A DNA stretch of 41,431 bases, taken from positions 1-41,431 of the forward strand of contig CAYZSU010000012.1 of the NCBI GenBank assembly GCA_964480565.1, written 5' to 3'. Position 1 is the first letter of the stretch; every line of letters starts with the position of its first letter. This DNA is from CAYZSU01 sp964480565. Its GTDB lineage: Bacteria > UBA10199 > 2-02-FULL-44-16 > JAAZCA01. The position numbers and the translations under genes were made by a program. A model generated the notes under the pieces. That model did not search any database, was not told the origin of the DNA, and was given only the letters and a program-made list of their open reading frames with translations. Below are positions 9,262 to 17,822 of the stretch, piece by piece.

Positions 9262-11325
9262 ATGAATTGTGCTGTTTACCCAAACTTGAGTATTAGTTAT
9301 ATGAATTCATTTTTATTTTTAAACCAACCAGAGGTATTAAATTTCGATCTATGGAAACGCATTGGTGCAGGGTCTGATGATAATCAAGGCTCTTTATCCT
9401 TATCCTTTCCAAGTGTAGGATTGTATGGTGATTGTTTTGATTGTGATGAGGGATTATCTATTTCAGTATGTCCTAAAATTACATTTCAGAGTGAGGATGT
9501 TGTATTAAATGCAGGTGTGAGATACCAAACAAATCAAATGCCATGGCGGCTAAGTGGAATGAAAGTCAGTAAACGCTTGCCTCAACATCAAGCAACTTCT
9601 GCTCATATGGGTGCATCCATATATTATGATGTGAATTCAAAATATTCAAATTATGTATTAACTGCCAAAAAGCCTCGATTGTGGGTGGATTTATTATCCA
9701 AAGTTGAAAATTATATGCAATATCATATTATTGATTCAAAACACGGATTTGCTGGAATTAATGACTTGATAGGCCTTGACTTGCAACCAGGGAAAAGAAA
9801 ATCAATTTCACCTCAGCAATTAATTCATATTCGACAACGAATTTTACAGAATAAAGATCAATTAAAACAGTGTATTGTCTGGGTGAAGTATCAATGTATG
9901 TTGATATCGCGTTTAAGTGACGATATTCATGCGATATTGTCCCTATATGGGATGGACAGTTATTTATTTATTGCATTGTGGAAGTATCATTATGGCCAAA
10001 TTAATGAGATGCTTTCAAAATTAGATGCTTTTATTGATGACGATTTACAGCAAATGCCAATAGCGGCATATAATGTGCTGGTTAATAGATTGTTTAATTC
10101 TGCTCATCTATTAGGTGCAGATGTATCAATGAAAACTAAAATGTTGCATGATGTAGCGCAACACGCTGAACCTACAGAATCATTTTATGATATGGTTTTA
10201 AAGAAAATGAACTTGGAGCAGCTGTCAAAAAGCCCATTGGTCGAGTTATTCTATCAATTGGATATGAGGGCACGCGCAATTTTAGATGAGAGTTATTCTG
10301 CACATTCAATGTCGAATATTGATTTTTTAATCAGCCATGAATTGGCTCACTTATATCAAATTCAATCGTGGTTGGACGATGAAATTGATGAAAATAGTGC
10401 ACGGCTATTTCACGAGAAATTATCTCAGTCATTGAGTGCAATGGCTCATCTTGATGAACTGTTATTAAAATATAATCATGCAAAAAAAGGACAGGTTCGC
10501 TTAGAGGTGCAAGCAAATCAGAATGATTTAGTTTTTCCAATTCAGGATGCCATTTATGCAAATGTGGCATGGATGCACCTGCTGGATGAAAAACACCAAT
10601 TAAAATTACAACTGGGGTGGAGCGCATCAAAACCATGGGCAGTCTACGATAATGATGATGATTTGTTGGCAGAATCAATAGAGCCATATGCAGCGACATC
10701 TGATTATTTGAGGGGCTCCATTCATTATAATCATGAGTTCAATCGTATATATCCAATGCGATTATCATTGAGTTCTTTTGGACGATATCAGTTGGTAACG
10801 CATTCATGGTCAGCTGCTGCAGGTGCACCGATTTGGTTAGGAGCAAAAGGAGTAATTGATTCAGCGCCATTTCACCTGGATGTCCATCACATGCTATCAT
10901 TATCAACAAAAATATATGCATCTTATGGGGATGAGAAGGGGTATGGAAATGAATTAGGGGGGAGTTTATTGCTTTCGTGGAAGCAGCTGCTTGGATCTGC
11001 AATAGTGGATGCAAATATAGGCGGGGCATTTATTAGCCCTCAGGGAGATACCTATACGCGATTGAATTATATTGACCGCCGTGAAATCGATGAAGGGGAT
11101 GGCCGGATTCGAATTGAGGAAACACCGATTTACGAGCATCCTTTTGACCGCGTGGGTGGATGGCGACTTTCTACTCAAGTTAATTATTGGCATTTACTTG
11201 GGCATGATGTTTATATGGGATGCTTGGCTGAAGTGGGTATTGCCCCCTATGCATGGGGAAAATATATGAATTTTGGATTGGGATTATCCATCGATCCTCA
11301 GCTTGATATCCTAAATCAACTCTAA
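9262..11325 (+). CDS. Unrecognised 687-residue protein, possible barrel C-terminus
   Basis: I do not recognise this gene. The N-terminal ~120 residues and the last ~240 residues show the alternating polar/hydrophobic strands and G-rich turns of beta-barrel or amphipathic-sheet proteins (e.g. LGAKGVIDSAPFHLDVHH, MGCLAEVGIAPYAWGKYMNF). The middle (about 170-400) is helical and includes ISHELAHLYQ, a formal HExxH near residue 357 followed by acidic DDEIDEN, which could be a zinc-protease-like site or coincidence. No signal peptide is visible at the only reasonable start (ATG 9262; in-frame stop TGA at 9244), which is odd for an outer-membrane-like protein. ATG 9301 is an alternative start. There is no convincing Shine-Dalgarno. 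The 141 bp upstream are AT-rich with nothing else recognisable. Possible explanations: a truncated gene or a non-classical protein. Confidence 0.6.
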   Translation: MNCAVYPNLSISYMNSFLFLNQPEVLNFDLWKRIGAGSDDNQGSLSLSFPSVGLYGDCFDCDEGLSISVCPKITFQSEDVVLNAGVRYQTNQMPWRLSGMKVSKRLPQHQATSAHMGASIYYDVNSKYSNYVLTAKKPRLWVDLLSKVENYMQYHIIDSKHGFAGINDLIGLDLQPGKRKSISPQQLIHIRQRILQNKDQLKQCIVWVKYQCMLISRLSDDIHAILSLYGMDSYLFIALWKYHYGQINEMLSKLDAFIDDDLQQMPIAAYNVLVNRLFNSAHLLGADVSMKTKMLHDVAQHAEPTESFYDMVLKKMNLEQLSKSPLVELFYQLDMRARAILDESYSAHSMSNIDFLISHELAHLYQIQSWLDDEIDENSARLFHEKLSQSLSAMAHLDELLLKYNHAKKGQVRLEVQANQNDLVFPIQDAIYANVAWMHLLDEKHQLKLQLGWSASKPWAVYDNDDDLLAESIEPYAATSDYLRGSIHYNHEFNRIYPMRLSLSSFGRYQLVTHSWSAAAGAPIWLGAKGVIDSAPFHLDVHHMLSLSTKIYASYGDEKGYGNELGGSLLLSWKQLLGSAIVDANIGGAFISPQGDTYTRLNYIDRREIDEGDGRIRIEETPIYEHPFDRVGGWRLSTQVNYWHLLGHDVYMGCLAEVGIAPYAWGKYMNFGLGLSIDPQLDILNQL

Positions 11326-11333
11326 AAAACATT

Positions 11334-11379
11334 ATATTTCAAATAATTATATCTGTTTTTGATAAACTAATTGAAATAT
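11334..11379. promoter_or_regulatory. 9-bp inverted repeat, 28-bp spacer
   Basis: ATATTTCAA (11334-11342) and its exact complement TTGAAATAT (11371-11379) flank 28 bp that include TTTTGATAAAC. It begins 8 bp after the preceding stop codon and lies about 240 bp before the lipoprotein gene. It lacks a GC-rich stem or U tract, so it is not a standard terminator. A similar arrangement (13-bp arms, 29-bp spacer) lies upstream of the secreted protein at 39526. An operator function is speculation. Confidence 0.3.
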
Positions 11380-11444
11380 TTTGGTTGTTTGAAAAAAAAT
11401 AGAAAAATCGAGCAACAAATTGTGTATACAACCGATACTATTAA

Positions 11445-11595
11445 GGGACTGTTGAAAAATAGCAATTTTGGGGGTTGTTCAAAAATGTTCAGATTCAAGG
11501 CAGACAGCAAATTCAATGAGGGCGCATACATAAGAGTATGTAACCGATTTGGATTTGCTGGACAACGCCGAAGATGGGCGTTTTTCAACAGCCCC
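11445..11595 (+). repeat. Palindromic MITE-like element, best copy
   Basis: A 151-bp element with terminal inverted repeats GGGACTGTTGAAAAAT (11445-11460) and GTTTTTCAACAGCCCC (11580-11595), matching at 14 of 16 positions. Further inner arms pair: CAGCAAATTCAA with TTGGATTTGCTG, then CATAC/GTATG around the centre. The whole element can therefore fold as one long imperfect hairpin. Related sequences lie at 20726, 21054, 24147, 25350 and 39145, all intergenic. It encodes nothing and sits just upstream of the lipoprotein start at 11615. Confidence 0.85.
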
Positions 11596-11614
11596 ATTAA
11601 TGAGGGAGTATATT

Positions 11615-13495
11615 ATGGTATCTTATCGATCGTATATGTATGTGTGTGTGTTGATTTTATTGATGGCAATTGCAGCCTGTGGTTCTAGCGGTGTGCGTCA
11701 AAAAATGGACCCAGAACCAGTGATCAATGAACCTATTTCTCTACATAATGTAGCGCCGGTTGCACGGATTAAATCATCGCATTATATTGCAAGTGTGGGC
11801 AATACCGTTACCTTGGATGCATCTAGTTCATATGATGCGGATCAGGAGACAGGGTTGCAGTTTCAGTGGACGCAAGTAGGTGGTGCGTCAGTGGAGCTAC
11901 GCCATGTGGATGAGGGGCGTGTTTCATTTACTGTGGTCGATAGTCTGGATCCTATTAAAATTGAGATCATCGTTATTGATGATAAATTAGAGCAAAGCCG
12001 TGCAATGGTTGTTCAGATTATTGTACAAGGTAGGCAAGGCGGTGTTCTGCCAAGTACAGATGATTCGGATGGAAATAATTATGTATTTGTGGACTCTCAG
12101 TCGGGTCAAGATAATAGTCGGCAAGATGGCAGCGTTGATCAGCCATTTAAAACGATTCAAGCTGGGATTAATTTTGCAAAGAATCAGGGTGTAAAATTTG
12201 TTTTGCTTGCGCCAGGGCAGTACCGTGAATCCATAGAAATACCCTCCAATATACATATGATCGCTGGTGTTGTGGATGTCGATGATGATGTGCTTATTAT
12301 GGAATCGAATATTGATCCTATTGGCAGTCGAATTATTTCACCACTTGGGTCAGCTATTGTAGTTAAAAATGCAGAAAATAGTATTATTGAAGGGTTGCAA
12401 ATTGTGGGTGGCAGTGCCAATGCCGTGTCGATTCATGATTCGGATAGTATTACATTGATCAACAATCAATTGTTGACTGTGGGACAGGCACAAAATGACT
12501 GTATTGATTTAATGCTTCGTGATTCAGCGAATATCTATGTGCTTCAAAATTCATTTGCAAATAGTAGTGCATGTAAAACCTATACAGCGATTGATGCCAG
12601 GACTATTGAAAACTTAACGATTGATACGCAGGAAAGTGATGCATCGATTCAACTATACCCTGGTAACGAAACCTCTGTACGTGGTATTGTGGCCAAGCAG
12701 ATATCTAGCTTGCATATTGCCAATATGCAAATCGAGTCAGAGGCAAGTGAGGCGTTGAAAGTGGGTACTAACGCTGCCGCGCTAGTTATAGGAGATGGCT
12801 CTGAAATAGACATTCGCAATAATCAAATCGATATCTCCGGTGGTAAAACAGTGACAGGTATATCCCTTGGTTGCATAACTGCGCAAGTGATGAGTAATGA
12901 TATTGCAATTCAATCGGCGTCTGAATCTCAATGGGGTATTCAATCAAGATGTTTGAGTATAGATGATGGTGCTAAGGATGCAGGAAGCGGAGGTATCGAA
13001 AAGAAACTTCAATTGTTAAAAAATAATATTATATTAGCATCCGATATAGCATCCACAGGTATTGGATTGTCGCCATCTGGAGTAATGTTGAATGTGATAA
13101 TTGATGGAGGAGGCATTGTTCTTCAAGATGTGAATCAATCCGGTGTGTTAATTGCAGTGACAGGCAATGATACGAAGTTATCCGTTCAAAATACAACATT
13201 GTCTGGTGTGAATGCATTCAATATATCTGTGTTGTCATTTGATTCATTATCTCACATTACAAATCAAGTTATTGTATTTTCAAATAATACCATTTTATCA
13301 GGGGATGATATGGTGTTTGTTGTTAATAATATGATGGTACTTGATAGTAATAATATATTACCATTGGGATATGCAAATTCATGTGAGTTAAAAAGTAGTA
13401 ATAAACGGCTAGGTTCCAATGGTTTAGATCATAATGCATTGCTTTTTCCAGAATGTGGATCTAAGAATTTATTTCAAAATAATCATATCGAATAA
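11615..13495 (+). CDS. Lipoprotein with PKD and beta-helix domains
   Basis: A 626-residue predicted lipoprotein. The first 22 residues form a basic/hydrophobic leader ending in the lipobox MAIAAC, then GSSG; the mature protein would start at Cys22 and be lipid-anchored. Residues about 45-140 resemble a PKD domain (VTLDASSSYDAD..LQFQWTQVGG). After a linker, FVDSQSGQDNSRQDGS..PFKTIQAGINFA matches the start of DUF1565-type right-handed beta-helices, and the rest shows repeated short strands with N and D turns (NNQIDISGG, NNTILSGDD). The likely role is binding or processing extracellular polysaccharide, but no catalytic residues are assigned. Start ATG 11615 is chosen because GAGGGAG (11602-11608) precedes it; an in-frame extension upstream would read into the repeat element. 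A strong terminator follows. Confidence 0.85.
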   Translation: MVSYRSYMYVCVLILLMAIAACGSSGVRQKMDPEPVINEPISLHNVAPVARIKSSHYIASVGNTVTLDASSSYDADQETGLQFQWTQVGGASVELRHVDEGRVSFTVVDSLDPIKIEIIVIDDKLEQSRAMVVQIIVQGRQGGVLPSTDDSDGNNYVFVDSQSGQDNSRQDGSVDQPFKTIQAGINFAKNQGVKFVLLAPGQYRESIEIPSNIHMIAGVVDVDDDVLIMESNIDPIGSRIISPLGSAIVVKNAENSIIEGLQIVGGSANAVSIHDSDSITLINNQLLTVGQAQNDCIDLMLRDSANIYVLQNSFANSSACKTYTAIDARTIENLTIDTQESDASIQLYPGNETSVRGIVAKQISSLHIANMQIESEASEALKVGTNAAALVIGDGSEIDIRNNQIDISGGKTVTGISLGCITAQVMSNDIAIQSASESQWGIQSRCLSIDDGAKDAGSGGIEKKLQLLKNNIILASDIASTGIGLSPSGVMLNVIIDGGGIVLQDVNQSGVLIAVTGNDTKLSVQNTTLSGVNAFNISVLSFDSLSHITNQVIVFSNNTILSGDDMVFVVNNMMVLDSNNILPLGYANSCELKSSNKRLGSNGLDHNALLFPECGSKNLFQNNHIE

Positions 13496-13526
13496 TTGCT
13501 GTAGTATATAAATAATAATTTATTTT

Positions 13527-13559
13527 AAAGGGAGCGATTTCAATTGCTCCCTTTTTTTT
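13527..13559 (+). terminator. Rho-independent terminator
   Basis: A 9-bp perfect stem AAAGGGAGC/GCTCCCTTT with a 10-nt loop is followed by eight T (13552-13559). It lies 31 bp after the lipoprotein stop and insulates it from the trehalose operon. Confidence 0.93.
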
Positions 13560-13566
13560 CCTTTCC

Positions 13567-13595
13567 TTGACCCTACGTGGAAATTTGTCTAATAT
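13567..13595 (+). promoter_or_regulatory. Sigma-70-like promoter of trehalose operon
   Basis: TTGACC (13567-13572) and TAATAT (13590-13595) are separated by 17 bp. They sit directly after the terminator and 26 bp before the DUF5752-like start codon, which has a purine-rich Shine-Dalgarno (GGGGAGGGA, 13611-13619). Position and spacing make this the probable operon promoter. Confidence 0.55.
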
Positions 13596-13621
13596 AAAAA
13601 AATATACCTGGGGGAGGGATT

Positions 13622-14293
13622 ATGAATGATTTTTGCTTTCAGTTCCACGATCGACTGCATTTAAGGGAGTTAACTGGAATAAATGCTGTTACATTACCTG
13701 CATTACTCCATCATATCAAAACTGTACCAGAATCAATTATCTTCAATCATACGCATCGTTGTTTAGAGCAGCATGAACGCTTAGTGCCAGACTATCCCAA
13801 TGATTTTTCCTATTGGGTGGGCGAGGTATTGGGTGAAGATTATTTGGGAGAACGTCTGGCATCCATTGATATTATGTCAGCGCTTAGTATCGATGATGTT
13901 CGCAATGAATTGGTTTTTATTATCGATGACACGCTTCAAAAAATACCAGCGCTTGCAATAAAAATGGCCCCTCAAGGAGAGGCCTTTTATTTTATGAAAA
14001 CAAAGAGCGTGGTGTTTAAATTGCCTTATTCTGTGTCCAATTGCGATGAGTTTATCAGTTGTTTGAAACAAATACCATTAACTAGCTTATATTATCATAT
14101 TTTTGAATCACGGCTTCGATTGCAAAAACCCGTTAACGATGTGTCTTTATGGTTGTCTGATTGTTGCAATCAGCCTGAATTAGCCGCGTCTATTGCAAAG
14201 TTAAATCCATATGATTACTCCTTGGAAGCATTGCGAGAAAAGGTCATTGCCTTGGTTAAGGAATCAATTAATCCAAATGGGGGTGTGGCATGA
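13622..14293 (+). CDS. DUF5752-like protein of trehalose operon
   Basis: A 223-residue soluble protein that I match to the DUF5752 family. This rests on its length, on motifs such as ALLHHIKTVPESIIFNHTHR and NDFSYWVGEVLGEDYLGERL, and on its place before a TreT-like glycosyltransferase and an OtsA homologue. Its biochemical role is not known to me. The conserved H, Y, F and W residues in the first 80 positions and the helical pattern suggest a binding or regulatory partner of the glycosyltransferases. Start ATG 13622 has a strong GGGAGGGA. The last 4 nt overlap the next gene (ATGA), implying coupled translation and perhaps a stoichiometric complex with TreT; that is inference. Confidence 0.7.
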   Translation: MNDFCFQFHDRLHLRELTGINAVTLPALLHHIKTVPESIIFNHTHRCLEQHERLVPDYPNDFSYWVGEVLGEDYLGERLASIDIMSALSIDDVRNELVFIIDDTLQKIPALAIKMAPQGEAFYFMKTKSVVFKLPYSVSNCDEFISCLKQIPLTSLYYHIFESRLRLQKPVNDVSLWLSDCCNQPELAASIAKLNPYDYSLEALREKVIALVKESINPNGGVA

Positions 14294-15510
14294 TTCAAAT
14301 TGAACAATATGAGCCAATTGTTGGTAAAAATATCATTGATGAATTAAAGTTATTGTCCAGTTATTTGCAAGGTGTGCGTGTTCAAAATATTAACTCAACA
14401 TCGGATGGCGGTGGTGTGGCGGAGATTTTACATCGAATGATTCCATTGCTGCAAAGTTTGGGCGTGGATGCTACATGGGATGTCATTGAAGGGGATGATT
14501 CTTTTTTTTCAGTCACAAAGAAAATTCATAATGGATTGCATGGAATACCTGAAATTATGACGCCAGATATGATTGATACTTTTTTGAAAAATAGTGATCA
14601 TAATACAAGGAATATGACTTGCGATGCAGATATTGTATTTGTGCATGATCCGCAGCCCATTGCATTGGTTAATCAGCGTTCGGATATGACAAATAAATGG
14701 ATCTGGCGGTGCCATGTGGATGTGTCTAAGCCCAATGAGTCTATCTGGAACTTTTTATATCCGTATATTACTCGCTATGACACATCGGTATTTTCAGCAC
14801 CGCAATTTTCAAAACAATTGCCCATCGATCAGGTGATGATTCCACCATCGATCGATCCATTATCCAATAAGAATAAGGAATTATCCCAAGAGGACATTGA
14901 TGATGTATTGCATCGGCTTAATATTACATCGGATAAGCCCATTATTACTCAAGTAAGTCGGTTCGATTATTTGAAAGATCCGGTGGGTGTGATCGAAGCC
15001 TATCGTATTGCAAAGAAATCTGTGGATTGCCAGTTGATTCTTGCAGGTGGAACGGCTACGGATGATCCAGAATCTGAAATAGTGCTGTCAGAGGTAAGGC
15101 AGGTGGCAGATAATGATCCAGATATTCATATTCTATTATTACCGCCAGGAAGTGATATTGAAATCAATGCACTTCAACGAGCCAGCCATGTGGTGATGCA
15201 AAAGTCACTGAAAGAAGGCTTTGGCTTGACAGTTTCTGAGGCCTTGTGGAAAGCAAAACCTGTCGTTGCAAGTGCTGTGGGAGGAATTCCTCTGCAAATT
15301 AAACATAAATACTCCGGCATGTTGTGTCATAGTATTGATGGTGCGGCGCGCGCAGTTAAATATATTTTAAATAATCCGGATTTAGCGGATCAGATGGGGC
15401 GTAATGCCAAGGAACAAGTGCGTAGCCATCATCTATTAACACGTCATTTAAAAGAATATTTATTGTTATTTTTATCCTTACAGCACCAGGGAGATATTAT
15501 TAATTTATAG
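14290..15510 (+). CDS. treT: TreT-like trehalose synthase, GT4 glycosyltransferase
   Basis: A 406-residue retaining glycosyltransferase of family GT4. The N-terminal signature NSTSDGGGVAEILHRMIPLL, then DVIEGDDSFFSVTKKIHNGL, is characteristic of trehalose glycosyltransferring synthase (TreT) and related trehalose phosphorylase-like proteins. The C-terminal Rossmann domain has ITQVSRFDYLKDP, the nucleotide-binding region LILAGG, and the EX7E-type motif EGFGLTVSE. TreT makes trehalose directly from NDP-glucose and glucose, reversibly in some archaea. Here it shares an operon with an OtsA/OtsB pair. A different acceptor (for example a polyol, or glucose 6-phosphate) cannot be excluded. It starts within the end of the DUF5752-like gene. 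Confidence 0.82.
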   Translation: MIQIEQYEPIVGKNIIDELKLLSSYLQGVRVQNINSTSDGGGVAEILHRMIPLLQSLGVDATWDVIEGDDSFFSVTKKIHNGLHGIPEIMTPDMIDTFLKNSDHNTRNMTCDADIVFVHDPQPIALVNQRSDMTNKWIWRCHVDVSKPNESIWNFLYPYITRYDTSVFSAPQFSKQLPIDQVMIPPSIDPLSNKNKELSQEDIDDVLHRLNITSDKPIITQVSRFDYLKDPVGVIEAYRIAKKSVDCQLILAGGTATDDPESEIVLSEVRQVADNDPDIHILLLPPGSDIEINALQRASHVVMQKSLKEGFGLTVSEALWKAKPVVASAVGGIPLQIKHKYSGMLCHSIDGAARAVKYILNNPDLADQMGRNAKEQVRSHHLLTRHLKEYLLLFLSLQHQGDIINL

Positions 15511-15527
15511 GTGGTAGGAGGCTATTG

Positions 15528-17003
15528 ATGTCAACAACAACATCATTGAAAAATGTAATATCTGAGAAAATAGGCGATGATTTTTTTGTCATTGTTTCCA
15601 ATCGTGAACCCTATATCCATAAATGGTGCGAAGGTAAGGTCGTTGTTGATAAGCCTGCGAGTGGTCTTGTTACTGCTATGGATCCAATGCTTCGCGCCAC
15701 ACAAGGGATGTGGGTGGCACTGGGTAGCGGAAATGCAGATCGGCATGTGGCGGATGAGCAGGGGCGAATTATGGTGCCACCAGGAGATGAATTATACACA
15801 TTAAAACGTGTTTGGCTGAATAAGGATTTGGAAAAGGGGTATTATTTTGGATTTTCCAATGGATCCTTGTGGCCGCTATGCCATATTTCATTTACACCGC
15901 CAAATTTTCATGCACAGGATTGGGAAGCCTATCGCCGTGTGAATCAAATATTTGCCGATGCGATACTTGAGGAGTTGGGTGATAGAAAGGCCTTCATATG
16001 GGTGCAGGATTATCACTTTGCATTGCTTCCTAGTTTGTTAAAGGAAAAACGTCCGGATTTAACAGTTGCCCAATTTTGGCATATTCCATGGCCAAACCCT
16101 GAAGTATTTCGTATTTGCCCATGGGTAAAAGAAATTTTAAATGGTATGTTAGGCAATGACTTGCTTGGTTTTCATGTTCAATTACATTGTGAAAATTTCT
16201 TAAATACAGTGGATCAATTTTTGGAAGTGCGCATCGACCGTGAGCGATCGATTATTTATCACGATGGAGGGATTGCGACAAAGGTAAATGATTTTCCCAT
16301 TAGCGTCGATGTTGATATGATTGAAAAGGATGTGAAACAGGACTTTTCGCATAATGACGGTGTACAGTCTGCGCTTCGTGCCTTGCCTAAAAAACACGAT
16401 ATTATTGCCATGGGTGTGGATCGTATTGATTATACCAAAGGGTTGCCGCATCGATTACGCGCTATTGATCGATTTCTAGAAAAATATCCGCATATGCAGC
16501 AAAAATTTGTCTATGTGCAAATTGGTGCGATATCGCGTATTCATATTGGCATATACAAAGAGCTCAATGCAGAAATTCAACAATTGGTAGAAGATATTAA
16601 TTGGAAATATAGTACGGATGATTGGCAGCCGATTGTCCTGTTGACCCGTAATTTAACGTATCCAGAAGTGCTTTTCTTTTATAAAATGGCTAACATTTGT
16701 ATTGTGAGTTCATTGCATGATGGAATGAATTTGGTGGCTAAAGAATATGTTGCATCAAATATGGAAAATGATGGTGTACTCATGTTATCTCGATTTACGG
16801 GTGCCACGCGCGAGTTGGATAATCATGCGGTTATCATCAATCCATACGATACAGAAGGGTTTGCAGATATGTTAGATTATGCGGTAACCATGCCAAAAGA
16901 AGAGCGTATGGAACGTATGCGCCGAATGCGTGAAATTATTTCAGAAAATAATATTTATAAATGGGGTGAAGATTTTATCTCAGAACTTGCACGACTTGCA
17001 TAG
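15528..17003 (+). CDS. otsA: Trehalose-6-phosphate synthase, GT20
   Basis: A 491-residue GT20 enzyme, expected to make trehalose 6-phosphate from NDP-glucose and glucose 6-phosphate. Family landmarks: IVSNREPY near the N-terminus, FSNGSLWPLCH, WVQDYHFALLPSLL, FWHIPWPNPEVFRICPW, LLGFH, GVDRIDYTKGLPHRLRAI, and LHDGMNLVAKEYVAS. The glycine-rich N-terminal loop is PASGLVTAMDPML rather than the GGLA of E. coli OtsA. It therefore belongs to a divergent branch, and glucosylglycerol-phosphate synthase (GgpS) is the main alternative. Adjacency to a trehalose-phosphatase-like HAD favours OtsA. Start ATG 15528 is placed by TAGGAGG (15515-15521); a TTG one codon earlier is also open. The gap to treT is 17 bp. 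Confidence 0.85.
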   Translation: MSTTTSLKNVISEKIGDDFFVIVSNREPYIHKWCEGKVVVDKPASGLVTAMDPMLRATQGMWVALGSGNADRHVADEQGRIMVPPGDELYTLKRVWLNKDLEKGYYFGFSNGSLWPLCHISFTPPNFHAQDWEAYRRVNQIFADAILEELGDRKAFIWVQDYHFALLPSLLKEKRPDLTVAQFWHIPWPNPEVFRICPWVKEILNGMLGNDLLGFHVQLHCENFLNTVDQFLEVRIDRERSIIYHDGGIATKVNDFPISVDVDMIEKDVKQDFSHNDGVQSALRALPKKHDIIAMGVDRIDYTKGLPHRLRAIDRFLEKYPHMQQKFVYVQIGAISRIHIGIYKELNAEIQQLVEDINWKYSTDDWQPIVLLTRNLTYPEVLFFYKMANICIVSSLHDGMNLVAKEYVASNMENDGVLMLSRFTGATRELDNHAVIINPYDTEGFADMLDYAVTMPKEERMERMRRMREIISENNIYKWGEDFISELARLA

Positions 17004-17017
17004 GATGGTGTTTGAGT

Positions 17018-17785
17018 ATGAAAAAGTTTAACTTAGATGAACCGCTGATTAAATCCATTACATCAACCACACCGATTTATTTTTTCTTTGACTATGATGG
17101 TACCTTGTCACCACTTGTGGCAAACCCAGATGATGCAAGTCTGCCAAAGTATCGCCAAGAATTATTATATCGAATTCAAGCAAATCCAAATTATAAATTA
17201 GCGATTGTTACAGGGCGCAGTTACGAGGATATCGCCCCACGATTAGATGTGTCAAATATGGTTATTGCGGCCAGCCATGGATATGATATTCGTCTAAATG
17301 ATGAAATATTATTGCAAAAAGGCGCGGAGTTTCATGGCCCTATTCGTGAATTAGGGCAAGATGTGTATGCATGCTTTGGAAAAATTCCTGGTGTGTATAT
17401 TGAGCAAAAAAAATTATCCATGGCATTTCATTATCGCAATGTGGACGACCAAATAATCGATCAAATAGCTACGGATTTTGATCAGCTGATTGCACCATAC
17501 TTGACTCAATATAATTTTGAAAAAATGACTGCGAAGAAATTATGGGAAATACGTCCCAAAAATTATTGGGATAAGGGGCAGGCTGTTATTTGGTTAATGA
17601 ATGACATGCCGGATCAGATGATGATTGCTTATTTTGGCGATGACACAACCGATGAAGATGCGTTTAAAATTTTGGATGATCGATCGATAAGCGTGCATAT
17701 TGGTGATTGTGACACAAGTCATGCTAAATATTATGTGAATGAGTTTGATGAATTGTTGCCATGGTATCAGCGTATTCTTGTATAA
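17018..17785 (+). CDS. otsB: Trehalose-phosphatase, HAD family
   Basis: A 255-residue HAD phosphatase that removes phosphate from trehalose 6-phosphate. Motif I is FFDYDGTLSPL (DxDGT, nucleophile and acid aspartates), motif II IVTGRSYED, the cap region contains ASHGYDIR, and motif IV is YFGDDTTDEDAF (the Mg2+ aspartates). The length is normal for bacterial OtsB. ATG 17018 is preferred over the in-frame TTG 17012. The gene lies 14 bp after otsA and ends the operon. No terminator is visible in the 37-bp gap before the convergent photolyase gene. Confidence 0.92.
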   Translation: MKKFNLDEPLIKSITSTTPIYFFFDYDGTLSPLVANPDDASLPKYRQELLYRIQANPNYKLAIVTGRSYEDIAPRLDVSNMVIAASHGYDIRLNDEILLQKGAEFHGPIRELGQDVYACFGKIPGVYIEQKKLSMAFHYRNVDDQIIDQIATDFDQLIAPYLTQYNFEKMTAKKLWEIRPKNYWDKGQAVIWLMNDMPDQMMIAYFGDDTTDEDAFKILDDRSISVHIGDCDTSHAKYYVNEFDELLPWYQRILV

Positions 17786-17822
17786 TGGGAATGCCATTGA
17801 GAACATCTCTATAGTTAGTCCC

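Noticed and set aside
11371..11688. Open frames on both strands over 11367-11688
   Set aside because: They are produced by the palindromic element, whose arms translate to similar peptides on both strands; the real gene starts at 11615.
17786..17822. Possible further copy of the palindromic element between otsB and photolyase
   Set aside because: GGGAATGCCATTGAGAACA resembles the head GGGATTGCCATCAAAATAG at about 12 of 19 positions only, and no other part of the element follows.
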